DNA from: Rothia sp. P100
GTDB lineage: Bacteria > Actinomycetota > Actinomycetes > Actinomycetales > Micrococcaceae
Reading direction: 5' to 3'
Assembly: GCF_023712425.1 (NCBI RefSeq)
Contig: NZ_JAMAYG010000001.1
Location: 434,001-498,000, forward strand
DNA length: 64,000 nt
Part shown: positions 25,996-34,430 of the stretch, piece after piece
Position numbering within the stretch: position 1 is the stretch's first letter
How the letters are laid out: each line of letters starts with the position of its first letter
Translations under genes and position numbers: made by a program
The notes under the pieces: generated by a model
The model's input: the letters and a program-made list of their open reading frames with translations, nothing else
What the model was told of the DNA's origin: nothing
The model's database searches: none

Positions 25996-27132
25996 TTACT
26001 CCTTTACGCTCTCGAGCCAGAAATTTGCGGCGTCTGTTTCTGAAATGGGGTTTTTGCCGGTGGTGAGGGTTTCGAGGCGCTCGAGTGAGGGGGTGTCGAG
26101 TTGAGCGGAGACTCTGTTGACGATGTTTTGGGCTTCTTCTGGTATTTCGCCGGCTCGGGTGAGGGGGATGATGTTTTGGGCAAGTTGGGTGCCCTGGGGG
26201 TCATCGAGCAGGGTCAGGTTGTTGCGTTTAATGTCTGAGTTGGTGCTGTAGAGGTAGGCGACCTGAGCTTGGGCAGTGATGAGTTGCCAGGTGCGTGAGC
26301 TTCGATCGTCGTTTTCTATGGTTTTACCGGGTGTGCAACCGTAGTAGGTGCCCAAGGATGCGGCGCCGGCGGGGTTACTGGTGAAGGTGGGTTGCACGGT
26401 GAAGGCTAGCTCCTTGCAGTGCTCTCCTAGATCCCCCATGTTTCTGATGCCGTATTTTTGGGCGGTCGCTGAGGTGATGGCGTAACCGTAGCGGTTGGTG
26501 GCAGCCGATGAATCGAGCATCTCGACCGTTTCGGGCAGTGATTTTTGCACGTAGCTGATGATGTCGCTACCGCTCAGCCCCCGGACGTTGAGGGGCTGTG
26601 CAGTGGGGCTGGGTGAGGCGGAGGGGGTAGGCCCAGCCGGAGTGTCAGTTGGTTGGGGGCTGGCGCTAGTCGGTGATTCGCTGGGGGTGATGCGGGCGCT
26701 TTCTCGGCTCTCTTCGAGTTCGGTGGGGCTGATTCTGCCGTCATCGGTGAGGTAGAGCAGCAGCTCACCGGAGAGATCAGGGATGAGGTGAATGCGGCCC
26801 TCTGCTGGTTCGGTCGCGCTGGGGTCGGCAGTAGCAAGTGAGGTGGTATCGATTCCCATGGAGTCGAAGAGCTCTTCCCGGGTTGCACCTGTTTCTGTTA
26901 CTTCGACACTGTAGCCAGCCTGTTGCAGGGCAGCTGCGTAAAGGTAGGCAGCGTGGCGGGTTTCTGGGGTGATACCGGTTCCGATGCGGATGGTGGCGCT
27001 GGTGGGGGTCGCGGTGTGTTCAGCACTTTGCTCGGAAGGGCCGGAGACGCAACTTGTGAGTGCGAGGCAGGTGAGCGCCAGCGTCGTGGCTAGAGATTTG
27101 CGGCGGTGAGTAGTGAAAAAAGCGGTTATCAT
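25996..27132 (-). CDS. OpuAC-like substrate-binding lipoprotein (glycine betaine/choline type)
   Basis: A 378-residue lipoprotein. Its signal peptide ends in a lipobox (LALTCLALTSC), so Cys is lipidated and the protein is held outside the membrane. The body resembles ABC-transporter quaternary-amine binding proteins of the OsmF/OpuAC fold: IRIGTGITPETRHAAYLYAA, GYAITSATAQKYGIRNMGDL, and a C-terminal VNRVSAQLDTPSLERLETLT. A Pro/Ser/Thr-rich insert (about residues 155-185) separates two halves. ATG at 27132 with GAAGAGAAGG upstream is preferred over an upstream GTG at 27177. No permease or ATPase lies beside it, so its partner is elsewhere or it acts alone. Confidence 0.8.
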   Translation of the reverse strand: MITAFFTTHRRKSLATTLALTCLALTSCVSGPSEQSAEHTATPTSATIRIGTGITPETRHAAYLYAAALQQAGYSVEVTETGATREELFDSMGIDTTSLATADPSATEPAEGRIHLIPDLSGELLLYLTDDGRISPTELEESRESARITPSESPTSASPQPTDTPAGPTPSASPSPTAQPLNVRGLSGSDIISYVQKSLPETVEMLDSSAATNRYGYAITSATAQKYGIRNMGDLGEHCKELAFTVQPTFTSNPAGAASLGTYYGCTPGKTIENDDRSSRTWQLITAQAQVAYLYSTNSDIKRNNLTLLDDPQGTQLAQNIIPLTRAGEIPEEAQNIVNRVSAQLDTPSLERLETLTTGKNPISETDAANFWLESVKE

Positions 27133-27157
27133 GAGTGGCCTTCTCTTCTCTAGGTCT

Positions 27158-27634
27158 CTAAGGCTGGTCAGTTGCACGGTAGTGGGCTGTCATCAATTCC
27201 AGGGTCGCGAAGCCCATCATCTTTGCGGCTTCTTCTACAACGCTGTAGCAGAAGTGTTGATCGAGTTCGCCGAGCGGCACCCAGGCAGCTAGGTCGCTGG
27301 AGCCGCCCACCTCGGAGGTCAACTCGCCCCCTATGACCTCGGCTCGGTAAATGGTGCGCAGGGCGCAAAAAGGCCGCGTTGAACCGTTTTCCGGCTCGAA
27401 GTAACCAGCATGCACTCCCAACAGTTGCTTCAGTTCAACAATGTAGCCAGTTTCTTCAAAAACCTCGCGGATGGCAGTGTCTGAAGGTTGTTCACCCGGG
27501 TCCATGCCGCCACCGGGCAGCGTCCAGCCCGGTTTCATACCGGGAATGTGAGGAACCCACCGGGACAGAAGTAGGCATCCATCGCGGATTACCACGGCAT
27601 AGGCTGCAGGTCTCGTATCCATGACAAGTGGCAT
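27158..27634 (-). CDS. Nudix hydrolase
   Basis: A 158-residue Nudix protein. The Nudix box GGMDPGEQPSDTAIREVFEE then TGY fits Gx5Ex7REUxEExGU exactly, preceded by PGWTLPGGG. Such enzymes cleave nucleoside diphosphates linked to another group; the substrate here is unknown. ATG at 27634 has an AAAGGAG site 8 nt upstream, so the longer GTG-started frame from 27712 is rejected. It runs in the direction of the lipoprotein gene and is divergent from mscS. Confidence 0.92.
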   Translation of the reverse strand: MPLVMDTRPAAYAVVIRDGCLLLSRWVPHIPGMKPGWTLPGGGMDPGEQPSDTAIREVFEETGYIVELKQLLGVHAGYFEPENGSTRPFCALRTIYRAEVIGGELTSEVGGSSDLAAWVPLGELDQHFCYSVVEEAAKMMGFATLELMTAHYRATDQP

Positions 27635-27726
27635 AGGGTGGGCTCCTTTCCTTCTCATCCAGTGTAACTTCCAGAGGCTCTCACCTTTGCCGATCTTTTC
27701 AGGGAGAGGCACTAAGCTCGTGAGTC

Positions 27727-28740
27727 ATGAGTATTTCACTGATTTCATTGATGACGCTTTCCTTGGGCGAGGGCGCCCAGAGCGCAAGTGATTTTCTTCT
27801 GCGTCTAGCCAGCATCGATTTCTGGTTGGACGCTCCTTTGCGCATCATCATGATTGTGTTGATTGGGCTGATTTTGCATGCCATGGTGCGGCTGGTCATC
27901 CGTAAGGTCACCAGTTCGATTGCCCGGGGCACACAGTCACGGGTAGTAGCGGCTTCCCCCAAAAAGAGGCAGGGCAACAGGTGGAAGACCGACACCACTC
28001 TCTCGAGCGCCCGCCAGTCCCAGCGCGCGAAGACCGTCGGTTCAGTGCTGAGGTCAGTGGCTTCTATCGTCATTTGGACAGTCATGATTGTCATGATTAT
28101 CGCTGAATTGGGTTTCAATATCGCCCCGGTGATTGCGTCTGCCGGTGTGGTGGGTGTTGCCCTGTCCTTCGGCGCTCAGTCTCTAGTCAAAGATTTCTTA
28201 TCCGGCATCTTTATTGTCGCCGAGGACCAACTAGGTATTGGAGACTGGGTGGATTTGGGCGAAGCCTCCGGTGAAGTAGAGGCCGTGGGCCTTCGAACCA
28301 CTCAGGTGCGCGACCTGGAAGGTACCCTCTGGCACGTCCGTAACGGTGAAATTCTGAGGGTGGGCAACTCATCCCAGGGCTGGGCACGCACTGTGGTGGA
28401 CCTGCCCATCCCCTACGATGCTGATATTGACGAGATGGCAGATTTCCTGGTTGAGGCTACCTCTGAGGCTCTGCAGAAGCCCGGTATTAAGGGCAATGTG
28501 ACAGGTAAGCCAGAGTACCTGGGCGTGCAGACCATTACCGGCGAATCCGTGACGCTGCGCCTGCTGGTCAAAACTGCTCCAGCTGCCCAGTTCTCGGTGG
28601 GGCGCAAACTGCGTGAAGAGCTCAAGAAGGCGATGGACGCCCGCGGTATCCGCATGCCGCACACCAACCAGTCCGTGGTTCTGACCGAAGAGCAGTCATC
28701 ACCTTCCAAGAAAACTATTCCCGCAGACAGCCAACAGTAG
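27727..28740 (+). CDS. MscS-family mechanosensitive channel
   Basis: A 337-residue small-conductance mechanosensitive channel. There are helices near residues 38-60 and 110-130, and a pore helix with the Gly/Ala pattern PVIASAGVVGVALSFGAQSL followed by VKDFLSGIFIV. The beta-domain IGDWVDLGEASGEVEAVGLR is followed by WHVRNGEILRVGNSSQGWAR. A Ser/Lys-rich tail ends the protein. It releases solutes on osmotic downshock. It is a single gene, followed by 236 nt in which I see nothing clear. Confidence 0.93.
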   Translation: MSISLISLMTLSLGEGAQSASDFLLRLASIDFWLDAPLRIIMIVLIGLILHAMVRLVIRKVTSSIARGTQSRVVAASPKKRQGNRWKTDTTLSSARQSQRAKTVGSVLRSVASIVIWTVMIVMIIAELGFNIAPVIASAGVVGVALSFGAQSLVKDFLSGIFIVAEDQLGIGDWVDLGEASGEVEAVGLRTTQVRDLEGTLWHVRNGEILRVGNSSQGWARTVVDLPIPYDADIDEMADFLVEATSEALQKPGIKGNVTGKPEYLGVQTITGESVTLRLLVKTAPAAQFSVGRKLREELKKAMDARGIRMPHTNQSVVLTEEQSSPSKKTIPADSQQ

Positions 28741-28976
28741 TTAAGTTGCTGACTGGTTCCGGGCTTTTGTACGGGCTTGGAAATAGCTCAAAAGTCGTAG
28801 CTTAAGCGGAGCGCCTTCCACCCACCTGCACGTTCCCTGAAGCAAAGCGAGATGGAGTATAGCGGGTGCAAGCTCGCGAGCACCTAAGATCAAGCGTCAT
28901 CAGCTAAGCGCTAGCGTGCTGGTTTGAACTTGAGGGGTCTGAGGGTGTGGAGCTAAGCCGACTTGTACACCATTTC

Positions 28977-29876
28977 TTACTTCTTCTTGCGGCCTGCCGC
29001 CCCGCCTTTTTGGGTCTGGTATTGGCGTAGGTTGCCGTTTTTGCGGGCATTGCGTTTTTTGCGGTCTTCAAGTTCGCGGCGTTTGTTGGCGGCTTGGCGT
29101 TTTTGTTTAGCTTCTTCTTTTTGGCGGCGCTGTTTTTCAAGGGCTACCTCTTTGCTGTCGCTACCGCGGTTAGAGGCTGCGGTGCGTCCGCGGGTGATGC
29201 CTACGAAGTCTTGCAGAAGGGCTTCGCGATCATCTTCGCGTAGTTGCCGTTTCCAGCAGAGGAGGACGGGGCGTTCATCAGCGCCTTTGAGGGGGCGGTG
29301 GGTGAGGTCTTTGCGGTGGTAGAAGCGGGCCACTGAGAGAGGGGCGATCATCAGCCCGACCCCGGCTGCTATGAGCTCTACGGCGTCCTTACGGTTGCGC
29401 ATCTGGGGTAGCTGGCGGGGATTAGCTGCACGGTAGTCTGCTGAGATTTCTGCCCACTCGGGCACCTCATCAGGCGCTTGTAGGAGCAATTCTTCGGAGA
29501 GCTCGTCAAGAGGTACTTCATCCAGGACGGTGAGTAAGTGCTCCTTGGGCATCAGGACGACCAGTTGCTCGCGGTAAAGCTCGATGGCGTGGTACTTTTT
29601 CTTGTCGCGGGCCTCTGGTTCATCTTCGGCGCGCACGATCACCATATCGGCGAAGGCATCTAGAGCATCTAAGCCGCGGGCTTCTGCCAGCGCAACCTCG
29701 GTGAGGGGGGCTATCGCGCTGTAGCGTTGTTGCCAGCGGTTGAACCATTTGCCGGGCATAATGCCCGGCACGAAACCAATGCAGAGACCAGGGACTTTGC
29801 CTACACGCTCATAGCGGGCAGTTTCCTCGTCGATGAGGAGGTGTGGATGGTTGAGGATAGCTTCGCTCAGAGTCAC
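28977..29876 (-). CDS. LysR-type substrate-binding domain protein without DNA-binding domain
   Basis: A 299-residue protein whose residues 25-225 follow the LysR effector-binding fold (LCIGFVPGIMPGKWFNRWQQ; DMVIVRAED; QLVVLMPKEHLLTVLDEVPL; DAVELIAAGVGLMIAPLSVA). No N-terminal winged helix is present; the first 30 residues are too short and do not resemble one. The last 65 residues are very rich in Lys/Arg/Gln (RRQKEEAKQKRQAANKRREL), a basic nucleic-acid-like tail. Such HTH-less proteins occur in Micrococcaceae with unknown function. Its start overlaps the stop of the VTT-domain gene by 4 nt, so the two are translationally coupled. Confidence 0.82.
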   Translation of the reverse strand: MTLSEAILNHPHLLIDEETARYERVGKVPGLCIGFVPGIMPGKWFNRWQQRYSAIAPLTEVALAEARGLDALDAFADMVIVRAEDEPEARDKKKYHAIELYREQLVVLMPKEHLLTVLDEVPLDELSEELLLQAPDEVPEWAEISADYRAANPRQLPQMRNRKDAVELIAAGVGLMIAPLSVARFYHRKDLTHRPLKGADERPVLLCWKRQLREDDREALLQDFVGITRGRTAASNRGSDSKEVALEKQRRQKEEAKQKRQAANKRRELEDRKKRNARKNGNLRQYQTQKGGAAGRKKK

Positions 29877-30358
29877 AGCTTTTCCACTTTCTTGAGAGCT
29901 TCAGCAGTTTGCTTCCGCTGGATGAGGCGATAGAGGACGATGATTGCACCCAGGAGGGCTATGAGGGTAACGGCAATGAAGGGGTTTTCAAGCCACGCCC
30001 ACACTACTGCCATACCAACCGTCCCGTAGATAACGCCCCAAATGAGGGTACCGAGAAGCATGGCCGGTATCCAGCGAAGAAGAGGCATTTGGGTGAAGCC
30101 GGTGGTGATGATAACAGCTGTTTGAAACCCTACGGTGAAAAAACAGGCGGGTACGGCCAAGACTCCCCAGCGGTTTACAAAATCTCTAGCTTGCACATAG
30201 ACAGGATGGCGCATCAAGCGTGCGATTTTCTGGGAGTGACGCCCGCCTGCAGCAGCTAGTCTCCCCAAAGAATAGATAATGGATGTGCGAATGACACCAA
30301 CGGTCCAGAAGAAGCCGATAGCGGCACTCCAGTGCAAGGTGTCTAGCCATTCTCTCAT
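29873..30358 (-). CDS. DedA/VTT-domain membrane protein
   Basis: A 161-residue protein with three to four membrane helices and the arrangement of the SNARE-associated/DedA (VTT) family: YSLGRLAAAGGRHSQKIARL, FVNRWGVLAVPACFFTVGFQ with the conserved R-x-G and Pro, and LRWIPAMLLGTLIWGVIYGT. It is shorter than classic DedA proteins (about 200 residues). Family members are thought to move lipids such as undecaprenyl phosphate across the membrane. It overlaps the LysR-like gene by 4 nt. Confidence 0.8.
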   Translation of the reverse strand: MREWLDTLHWSAAIGFFWTVGVIRTSIIYSLGRLAAAGGRHSQKIARLMRHPVYVQARDFVNRWGVLAVPACFFTVGFQTAVIITTGFTQMPLLRWIPAMLLGTLIWGVIYGTVGMAVVWAWLENPFIAVTLIALLGAIIVLYRLIQRKQTAEALKKVEKL

Positions 30359-30665
30359 TTGCTCAAGTTTACCGGCTTGCGGACGACTCTAGGGCAAGAC
30401 GTTAGACAGGACACCTTAGGAGTACCACCCCACCATTATTAGGCATCCTTAGTACATAATCAGGCACACCAAAATTAGTAGCTCAGAATGCTAGCCAAAG
30501 ACAGATTAATTAGGTTATATTTTTATTACCAAATAGTTGCTGAGTTTGTGGGAAGCAATGTAGCTAGAAGGTGTCGAAGATTTTTCTTCTTCCTGTGTGT
30601 GATGCAAGGCGGAGGTACCTCAGATACCTCCGCCTTATTCTTTTTGACGCCTTCAGAGTAGCCAA
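30359..30665. other. 307-bp AT-rich intergenic region with a + strand terminator
   Basis: No coding frame is convincing. A hairpin AAGGCGGAGGTA / TACCTCCGCCTT (30606-30636, 7-nt loop) is followed on the + strand by ATTCTTTTT, a good intrinsic terminator pointing right. No + strand gene precedes it. It may end the minus-strand CYTH-CHAD transcript or a small + strand RNA. The segment at 30500-30535 is strongly AT-rich and may hold the promoter of the VTT gene. Confidence 0.55.
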
Positions 30666-32270
30666 CTACTTCAAGGTGAGCTGCTTCAATTCCTTCATCG
30701 CAGCGGGAACTTTCTCTTGCAGTTCGCCCCGTACCAAATCTGCCTGCCCATCACTGTAGCCCTGCAGGTAGAGATAGGAAGGCTTCTCACTCTCCTGAGC
30801 CTGCGGAGCGTCGCCTGAAAGCCAAGCAGTAAAGGTCATCTCATCGGTGAGACGGCCCAGGTGCCCCTGCAGCTCTTTGGCCATAGACAGCATGTTGATC
30901 TGGTCCTCTGTGAGGGGTAAGCCAGCGTCCTGGAAGGATTCTAAGGTGTAGCGCGCGGCCTTAACCATCTTTCGGATATCGTGCCAGGACGCATCGGCCT
31001 CAACCCCGACCTCTCCCCCAGGGTGACTTTCATAGGTTTTCAAGACGCCCTTATGCAGACGCTTAGCCACCTTATTGAGATAGTTTTCGCTATTAAGGGG
31101 CAGATCAGCGCTCAACGTCACATCTGCAATCAGTGCCCCTAGTTCTCTCTGCACCGCCAGTCGGCGGGCTGAAGCACTGTAGGTAAGAGCTTCTTGAGTC
31201 CCCATCAGCATCTGTTCTTGGGCGCGGCTCATCAGATGAGAGAGATCCCCGGCAGCAGGAGTTCCCCGCTCAGCCAGCATGTCAGCCAGCAGCTCACCAT
31301 TTCGGTTGGTCTCGTACACCTCGGCATAATACTTCAGTTCGAGGGCAAGCTCAGCCAAGTGCTCATCTACCTCAAGGCTTTTAGTGTAAGGGCGCACCAT
31401 GTATTTAATGGTGCTGCGCAGCTGCCTGGCAGCAATACGACCGCGGTGGGTTGCGTCTTGCACACCGGCTTTCAGCAGAAGATCAGCTTGTACCAGCGCT
31501 AGGCTTTGGTGGGCGAGGACGGTGGTGAGCACCTGCGCAGAACTGGGCAGGGTGAACTTAGCACCCGCGCGTCCCGTACGTTTTTTCCGTGGAGCTTGCG
31601 CAGATGGCTGGAGATCAGCTTTATCGCCCTTGAGTCTGCGTTCAAAATCAGCGTCCTGCCCCAGCGCCCGAGCAATTTTTGCACTTGATTGCGAAGGTAC
31701 TGCTCCGGCAGCAGTTAGCACTGTTTCTACCTCTGAGAAGACCTTTTGCGCCAGCTCTTCACTCTCTTCAGCTGCCCCCAGCAGCTCAACTTCCCACTCA
31801 CACCAGGTTCTTTGTATTCCTGTGGAATAGTCAACCGCTCTCACGCTGTCTTCACAAATCTCAGCAATATCCCCGGTGCCTGCAAGAGACAAAACCGTAC
31901 GCTTCCGGTCGGTCGTCAAAGAAACCCTCGGCACAAGGGTCTCATCGAGAATGGCAGCTCGAACAAAATCGGTCACCGTATCAGGCACTCCTAGCGCATC
32001 GTCCGTGAGGTCAAAGCCCACTTCATGGCGCCCACCCGCTGCGTCGAATTTAATGTGCCATCCCTGGTCGTATCCCCCGGTACGGCGGCGAACAGCTATT
32101 TTATGGCGCCCCAGACTCTGGGTTTCGGTATCGAAATAGGTGGCATCCAGATGTTCGCTGACAGTTGGGGCTGCCACCAATTCCTTCATGGACCAGCTCA
32201 GCTGAGGTATGGGGGATCCAGCCTCTGGCATCTCGTATTTACGCTCAATCTCAAGATGGTGGGACACCAT
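30666..32270 (-). CDS. CYTH and CHAD domain protein
   Basis: A 534-residue protein. The N-terminal CYTH triphosphate-tunnel domain has the signature HLEIERKYEMPE, then ATYFDTETQSLGRHKIAVRR and WHIKFDAAGG...EVGFDLTDD. After a basic linker (APRKKRTGRAG) comes a helical CHAD domain with histidines and arginines such as DATHRGRIAARQLRSTIKYM and WHDIRKMVKAARYTLESF. CYTH enzymes hydrolyse triphosphates and CHAD domains bind polyphosphate. ATG at 32270 has GAAGGG upstream and gives the normal N-terminus; an upstream Met (32309) lacks a site. Confidence 0.92.
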   Translation of the reverse strand: MVSHHLEIERKYEMPEAGSPIPQLSWSMKELVAAPTVSEHLDATYFDTETQSLGRHKIAVRRRTGGYDQGWHIKFDAAGGRHEVGFDLTDDALGVPDTVTDFVRAAILDETLVPRVSLTTDRKRTVLSLAGTGDIAEICEDSVRAVDYSTGIQRTWCEWEVELLGAAEESEELAQKVFSEVETVLTAAGAVPSQSSAKIARALGQDADFERRLKGDKADLQPSAQAPRKKRTGRAGAKFTLPSSAQVLTTVLAHQSLALVQADLLLKAGVQDATHRGRIAARQLRSTIKYMVRPYTKSLEVDEHLAELALELKYYAEVYETNRNGELLADMLAERGTPAAGDLSHLMSRAQEQMLMGTQEALTYSASARRLAVQRELGALIADVTLSADLPLNSENYLNKVAKRLHKGVLKTYESHPGGEVGVEADASWHDIRKMVKAARYTLESFQDAGLPLTEDQINMLSMAKELQGHLGRLTDEMTFTAWLSGDAPQAQESEKPSYLYLQGYSDGQADLVRGELQEKVPAAMKELKQLTLK

Positions 32271-32344
32271 AGGATATAACCCTTCGCAGTGGGAGGTAGA
32301 TATGTTCATCAAGCCAAGAAGCAAGAATGATACGCCTTAAGAGT

Positions 32345-32386
32345 ACTCAGCGCCCCGGCTCTCTTCCAAGAGACAGGGCGCTGAGT
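32345..32386 (-). terminator. Terminator after the 322-residue membrane protein gene
   Basis: ACTCAGCGCCC pairs perfectly with GGGCGCTGAGT, and the 20-nt loop contains a second small stem (CTCTT/AAGAG). It lies 16 nt after the stop at 32402. Confidence 0.75.
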
Positions 32387-32401
32387 GAACAATGAATTGT
32401 T

Positions 32402-33370
32402 TTAGGCACGACGCCGGCGTAATACATCGTCGAGGTCAAAGCTAGCTGCTTGAGCCAGAGTCTTGCTACGGCTCTTAGGTGCGGTGTTACGCTGGAGTGG
32501 CTCAGGAGTCACCGCATGCACTACCTCGGCATCCAAATAGGTGGGGCGCGGTACCTCTACGGGCTGCCAGCCACTATGGGGCAGTTCGTCATCCAGACGC
32601 AAACGTGTGGGCATCTCGCCCGAAGCCGTTAGGGGCAGAGGCTCAAGGGGTGCCCTGCGTGGCACATGCTGAGTGCGCGCTGCCCGCAGAGCTTTTACAG
32701 CGTGGTTAACCGGGAGAGCTTGCCTGTTTCGTTCAGTGACCTGCGGGGCATGTTTAAGTTCCACTGAAACATCGCGGGTGGACTCTGGCCCACGCGCACC
32801 GTGGATTTCAGAACGATGAAGAGCGGATAGGCTACGTGACCTATTGCGATCTTGCACAGCCCAAAAACGGAGGAGCCCCAGCATCAACGCCGAAAACGCC
32901 AGCAAAGATACGGGAACCCACCAACTGACCGAGCTAAAAGCTGCCACGAGAGCCATTATTACGGCACTCAAAAATAAGAAAGCTGCCCCACCAAATATAG
33001 CCAGACGGACGCGCTTGCCTACCGGCACTCGCGGCGAGGGGACACTAGGTGTGGAGGAGACAGGTGCAGGTTCCCCCGAGGGATGGAGGCTACCGCCTGC
33101 ATCCTGGTGCTTAATGACTTCCAGAACGGCGTCTTCTAAAACGTCTTCAGCATAGATTTCTGCACCGAACGGAGCTCGAGATTGAGCTTTAGAATTGCGG
33201 CCCGTGATGAGATATAGACCCAGAAGAATGCATAGAGTGACAATAACACCCGAAGTACTCAAAAGTGCCAGGGTTTGCCCCTCTCTATAGCTGAAATCTA
33301 TCTGACCTATTGTACCGCAGATACATGGGGGAATATTTCTTGTACCAGATATAGAAATGGTGCCTCTCAC
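32402..33370 (-). CDS. Uncharacterised membrane protein with three helices
   Basis: The frame encodes a first transmembrane helix (LALLSTSGVIVTLCILLGLY), a roughly 75-residue polar stretch, a double membrane segment (FGGAAFLFLSAVIMALVAAF and VSWWVPVSLLAFSALMLGLL), then a basic, proline-rich cytoplasmic tail ending in FDLDDVLRRRRA. I know no function. The GTG at 33370 lies inside the galU terminator and is doubtful. A TACAAT box in the frame near codon 20 and a GAGAGGGG run suggest that translation starts about 34-37 codons later (CTG or TTG, near 33262). Similar proteins with divisome-like layouts occur in Micrococcaceae. Confidence 0.7.
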   Translation of the reverse strand: MRGTISISGTRNIPPCICGTIGQIDFSYREGQTLALLSTSGVIVTLCILLGLYLITGRNSKAQSRAPFGAEIYAEDVLEDAVLEVIKHQDAGGSLHPSGEPAPVSSTPSVPSPRVPVGKRVRLAIFGGAAFLFLSAVIMALVAAFSSVSWWVPVSLLAFSALMLGLLRFWAVQDRNRSRSLSALHRSEIHGARGPESTRDVSVELKHAPQVTERNRQALPVNHAVKALRAARTQHVPRRAPLEPLPLTASGEMPTRLRLDDELPHSGWQPVEVPRPTYLDAEVVHAVTPEPLQRNTAPKSRSKTLAQAASFDLDDVLRRRRA

Positions 33371-33396
33371 CCTCTTTCAAAAGGGAGATGCACCAT
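33357..33396 (-). terminator. Terminator after galU
   Basis: ATGGTGC...GCACCAT forms the outer stem, with CTCTCACCCTC and GGGAGAT continuing it inward over a short AAAA-containing loop. It lies 23 nt after the galU stop at 33419. Confidence 0.7.
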
Positions 33397-33418
33397 TATC
33401 TATATGCTGTAGTGAAAT

Positions 33419-34324
33419 TTAGATTTCAGCAGCAAATTCCTTAATCCACTGGCGCAAATCTGCGCCAAGGTCATCATTCTCAGCAGCCAAAATAACGTTA
33501 GCCTTTAAATAGGAGAGCTTGTCACCGGTGTCAAAACGGCGGCCCTTAAAGACGACACCATAGACGCCTTCACCCTCACCCTGCCCCTGAGCCAGGGTCT
33601 GCAGAGCATCGGTCAGCTGAATTTCGTCTCCACGGCCAGGCTCGGTTTTTTCCAGTACTTCGAAGACCTTGGGTGAGAGGACGTAGCGCCCGATAATTGC
33701 CAGGTTTGAAGGAGCCTCTTCACGAGCAGGCTTCTCTACAAGACCGGTTACCTTAACGAAACCGTCTTCACCGGCCACCTCTTCAACAGCTGCACAACCG
33801 TACGCTGAAATCTGCTCCTCAGGAACCTCCATCAAAGCTACGACAGACCCACCGGTCTTCTGTTGCACAGCTACCATGGTGGATAGGAGATCTTCTTTCT
33901 CGTCGATGAGGTCATCGCCCAGAAGCACGGCGAAAGGCTCCTTGCCTACGTGCACCTTAGCGCGCAGAACAGCGTGACCTAGCCCTTTGGGATCGCCCTG
34001 TCGAACGTAATGAATTTCGCCCAAATCGTTTGAATCCTCGACGCTCTTCAACAGGGCGTCCTTACCCTGATCTGAGAGTTGCTGCTCAAGACCGGGCACG
34101 CGATCAAAATGGTCCTCAAGAGCACGCTTGTTGCGACCGGTAATCATCAGAACGTCATCGAGGCCTGCGCGAACAGCTTCCTCAACAACATACTGGATAG
34201 CGGGACGGTCAACCACAGGCAACATTTCTTTGGGAGTAGCCTTGGTAGCGGGAAGGAAACGAGTGCCGAGACCAGCAGCAGGAATTACTGCTTTGGTTAC
34301 GGTGAATGATTTTTCTTCAGTCAT
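33419..34324 (-). CDS. galU: UTP-glucose-1-phosphate uridylyltransferase
   Basis: A 301-residue nucleotidyltransferase making UDP-glucose for glycan, cell-wall polymer and trehalose synthesis. The N-terminal signature KAVIPAAGLGTRFLPATKAT then PKEMLPVVDRPAIQYVVEEA, VLLGDDLIDEKEDLLSTMVA and the catalytic-lysine region ITGLVEKP-like TGLVEKPAREEAPSN are all present. The ATG at 34324 is taken; a Met nine codons upstream is possible. It is divergent from the cyclo-ligase gene with about 106 nt between. Confidence 0.95.
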   Translation of the reverse strand: MTEEKSFTVTKAVIPAAGLGTRFLPATKATPKEMLPVVDRPAIQYVVEEAVRAGLDDVLMITGRNKRALEDHFDRVPGLEQQLSDQGKDALLKSVEDSNDLGEIHYVRQGDPKGLGHAVLRAKVHVGKEPFAVLLGDDLIDEKEDLLSTMVAVQQKTGGSVVALMEVPEEQISAYGCAAVEEVAGEDGFVKVTGLVEKPAREEAPSNLAIIGRYVLSPKVFEVLEKTEPGRGDEIQLTDALQTLAQGQGEGEGVYGVVFKGRRFDTGDKLSYLKANVILAAENDDLGADLRQWIKEFAAEI

Positions 34325-34430
34325 ACCGTTCAGAATACCTAACAATGTCAAACAATAGTTCGTGTAACCGGGCGCAGTCTGTAAATTTATGGCTGAAGTG
34401 TTTACAGTATAGAAAGGTTAAGACCGGACA

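Noticed and set aside
28741-28976. Possible small RNA or tRNA-like fold after mscS
   Set aside because: Some short palindromic words occur, but no cloverleaf, T-loop sequence or terminator-supported RNA could be drawn.
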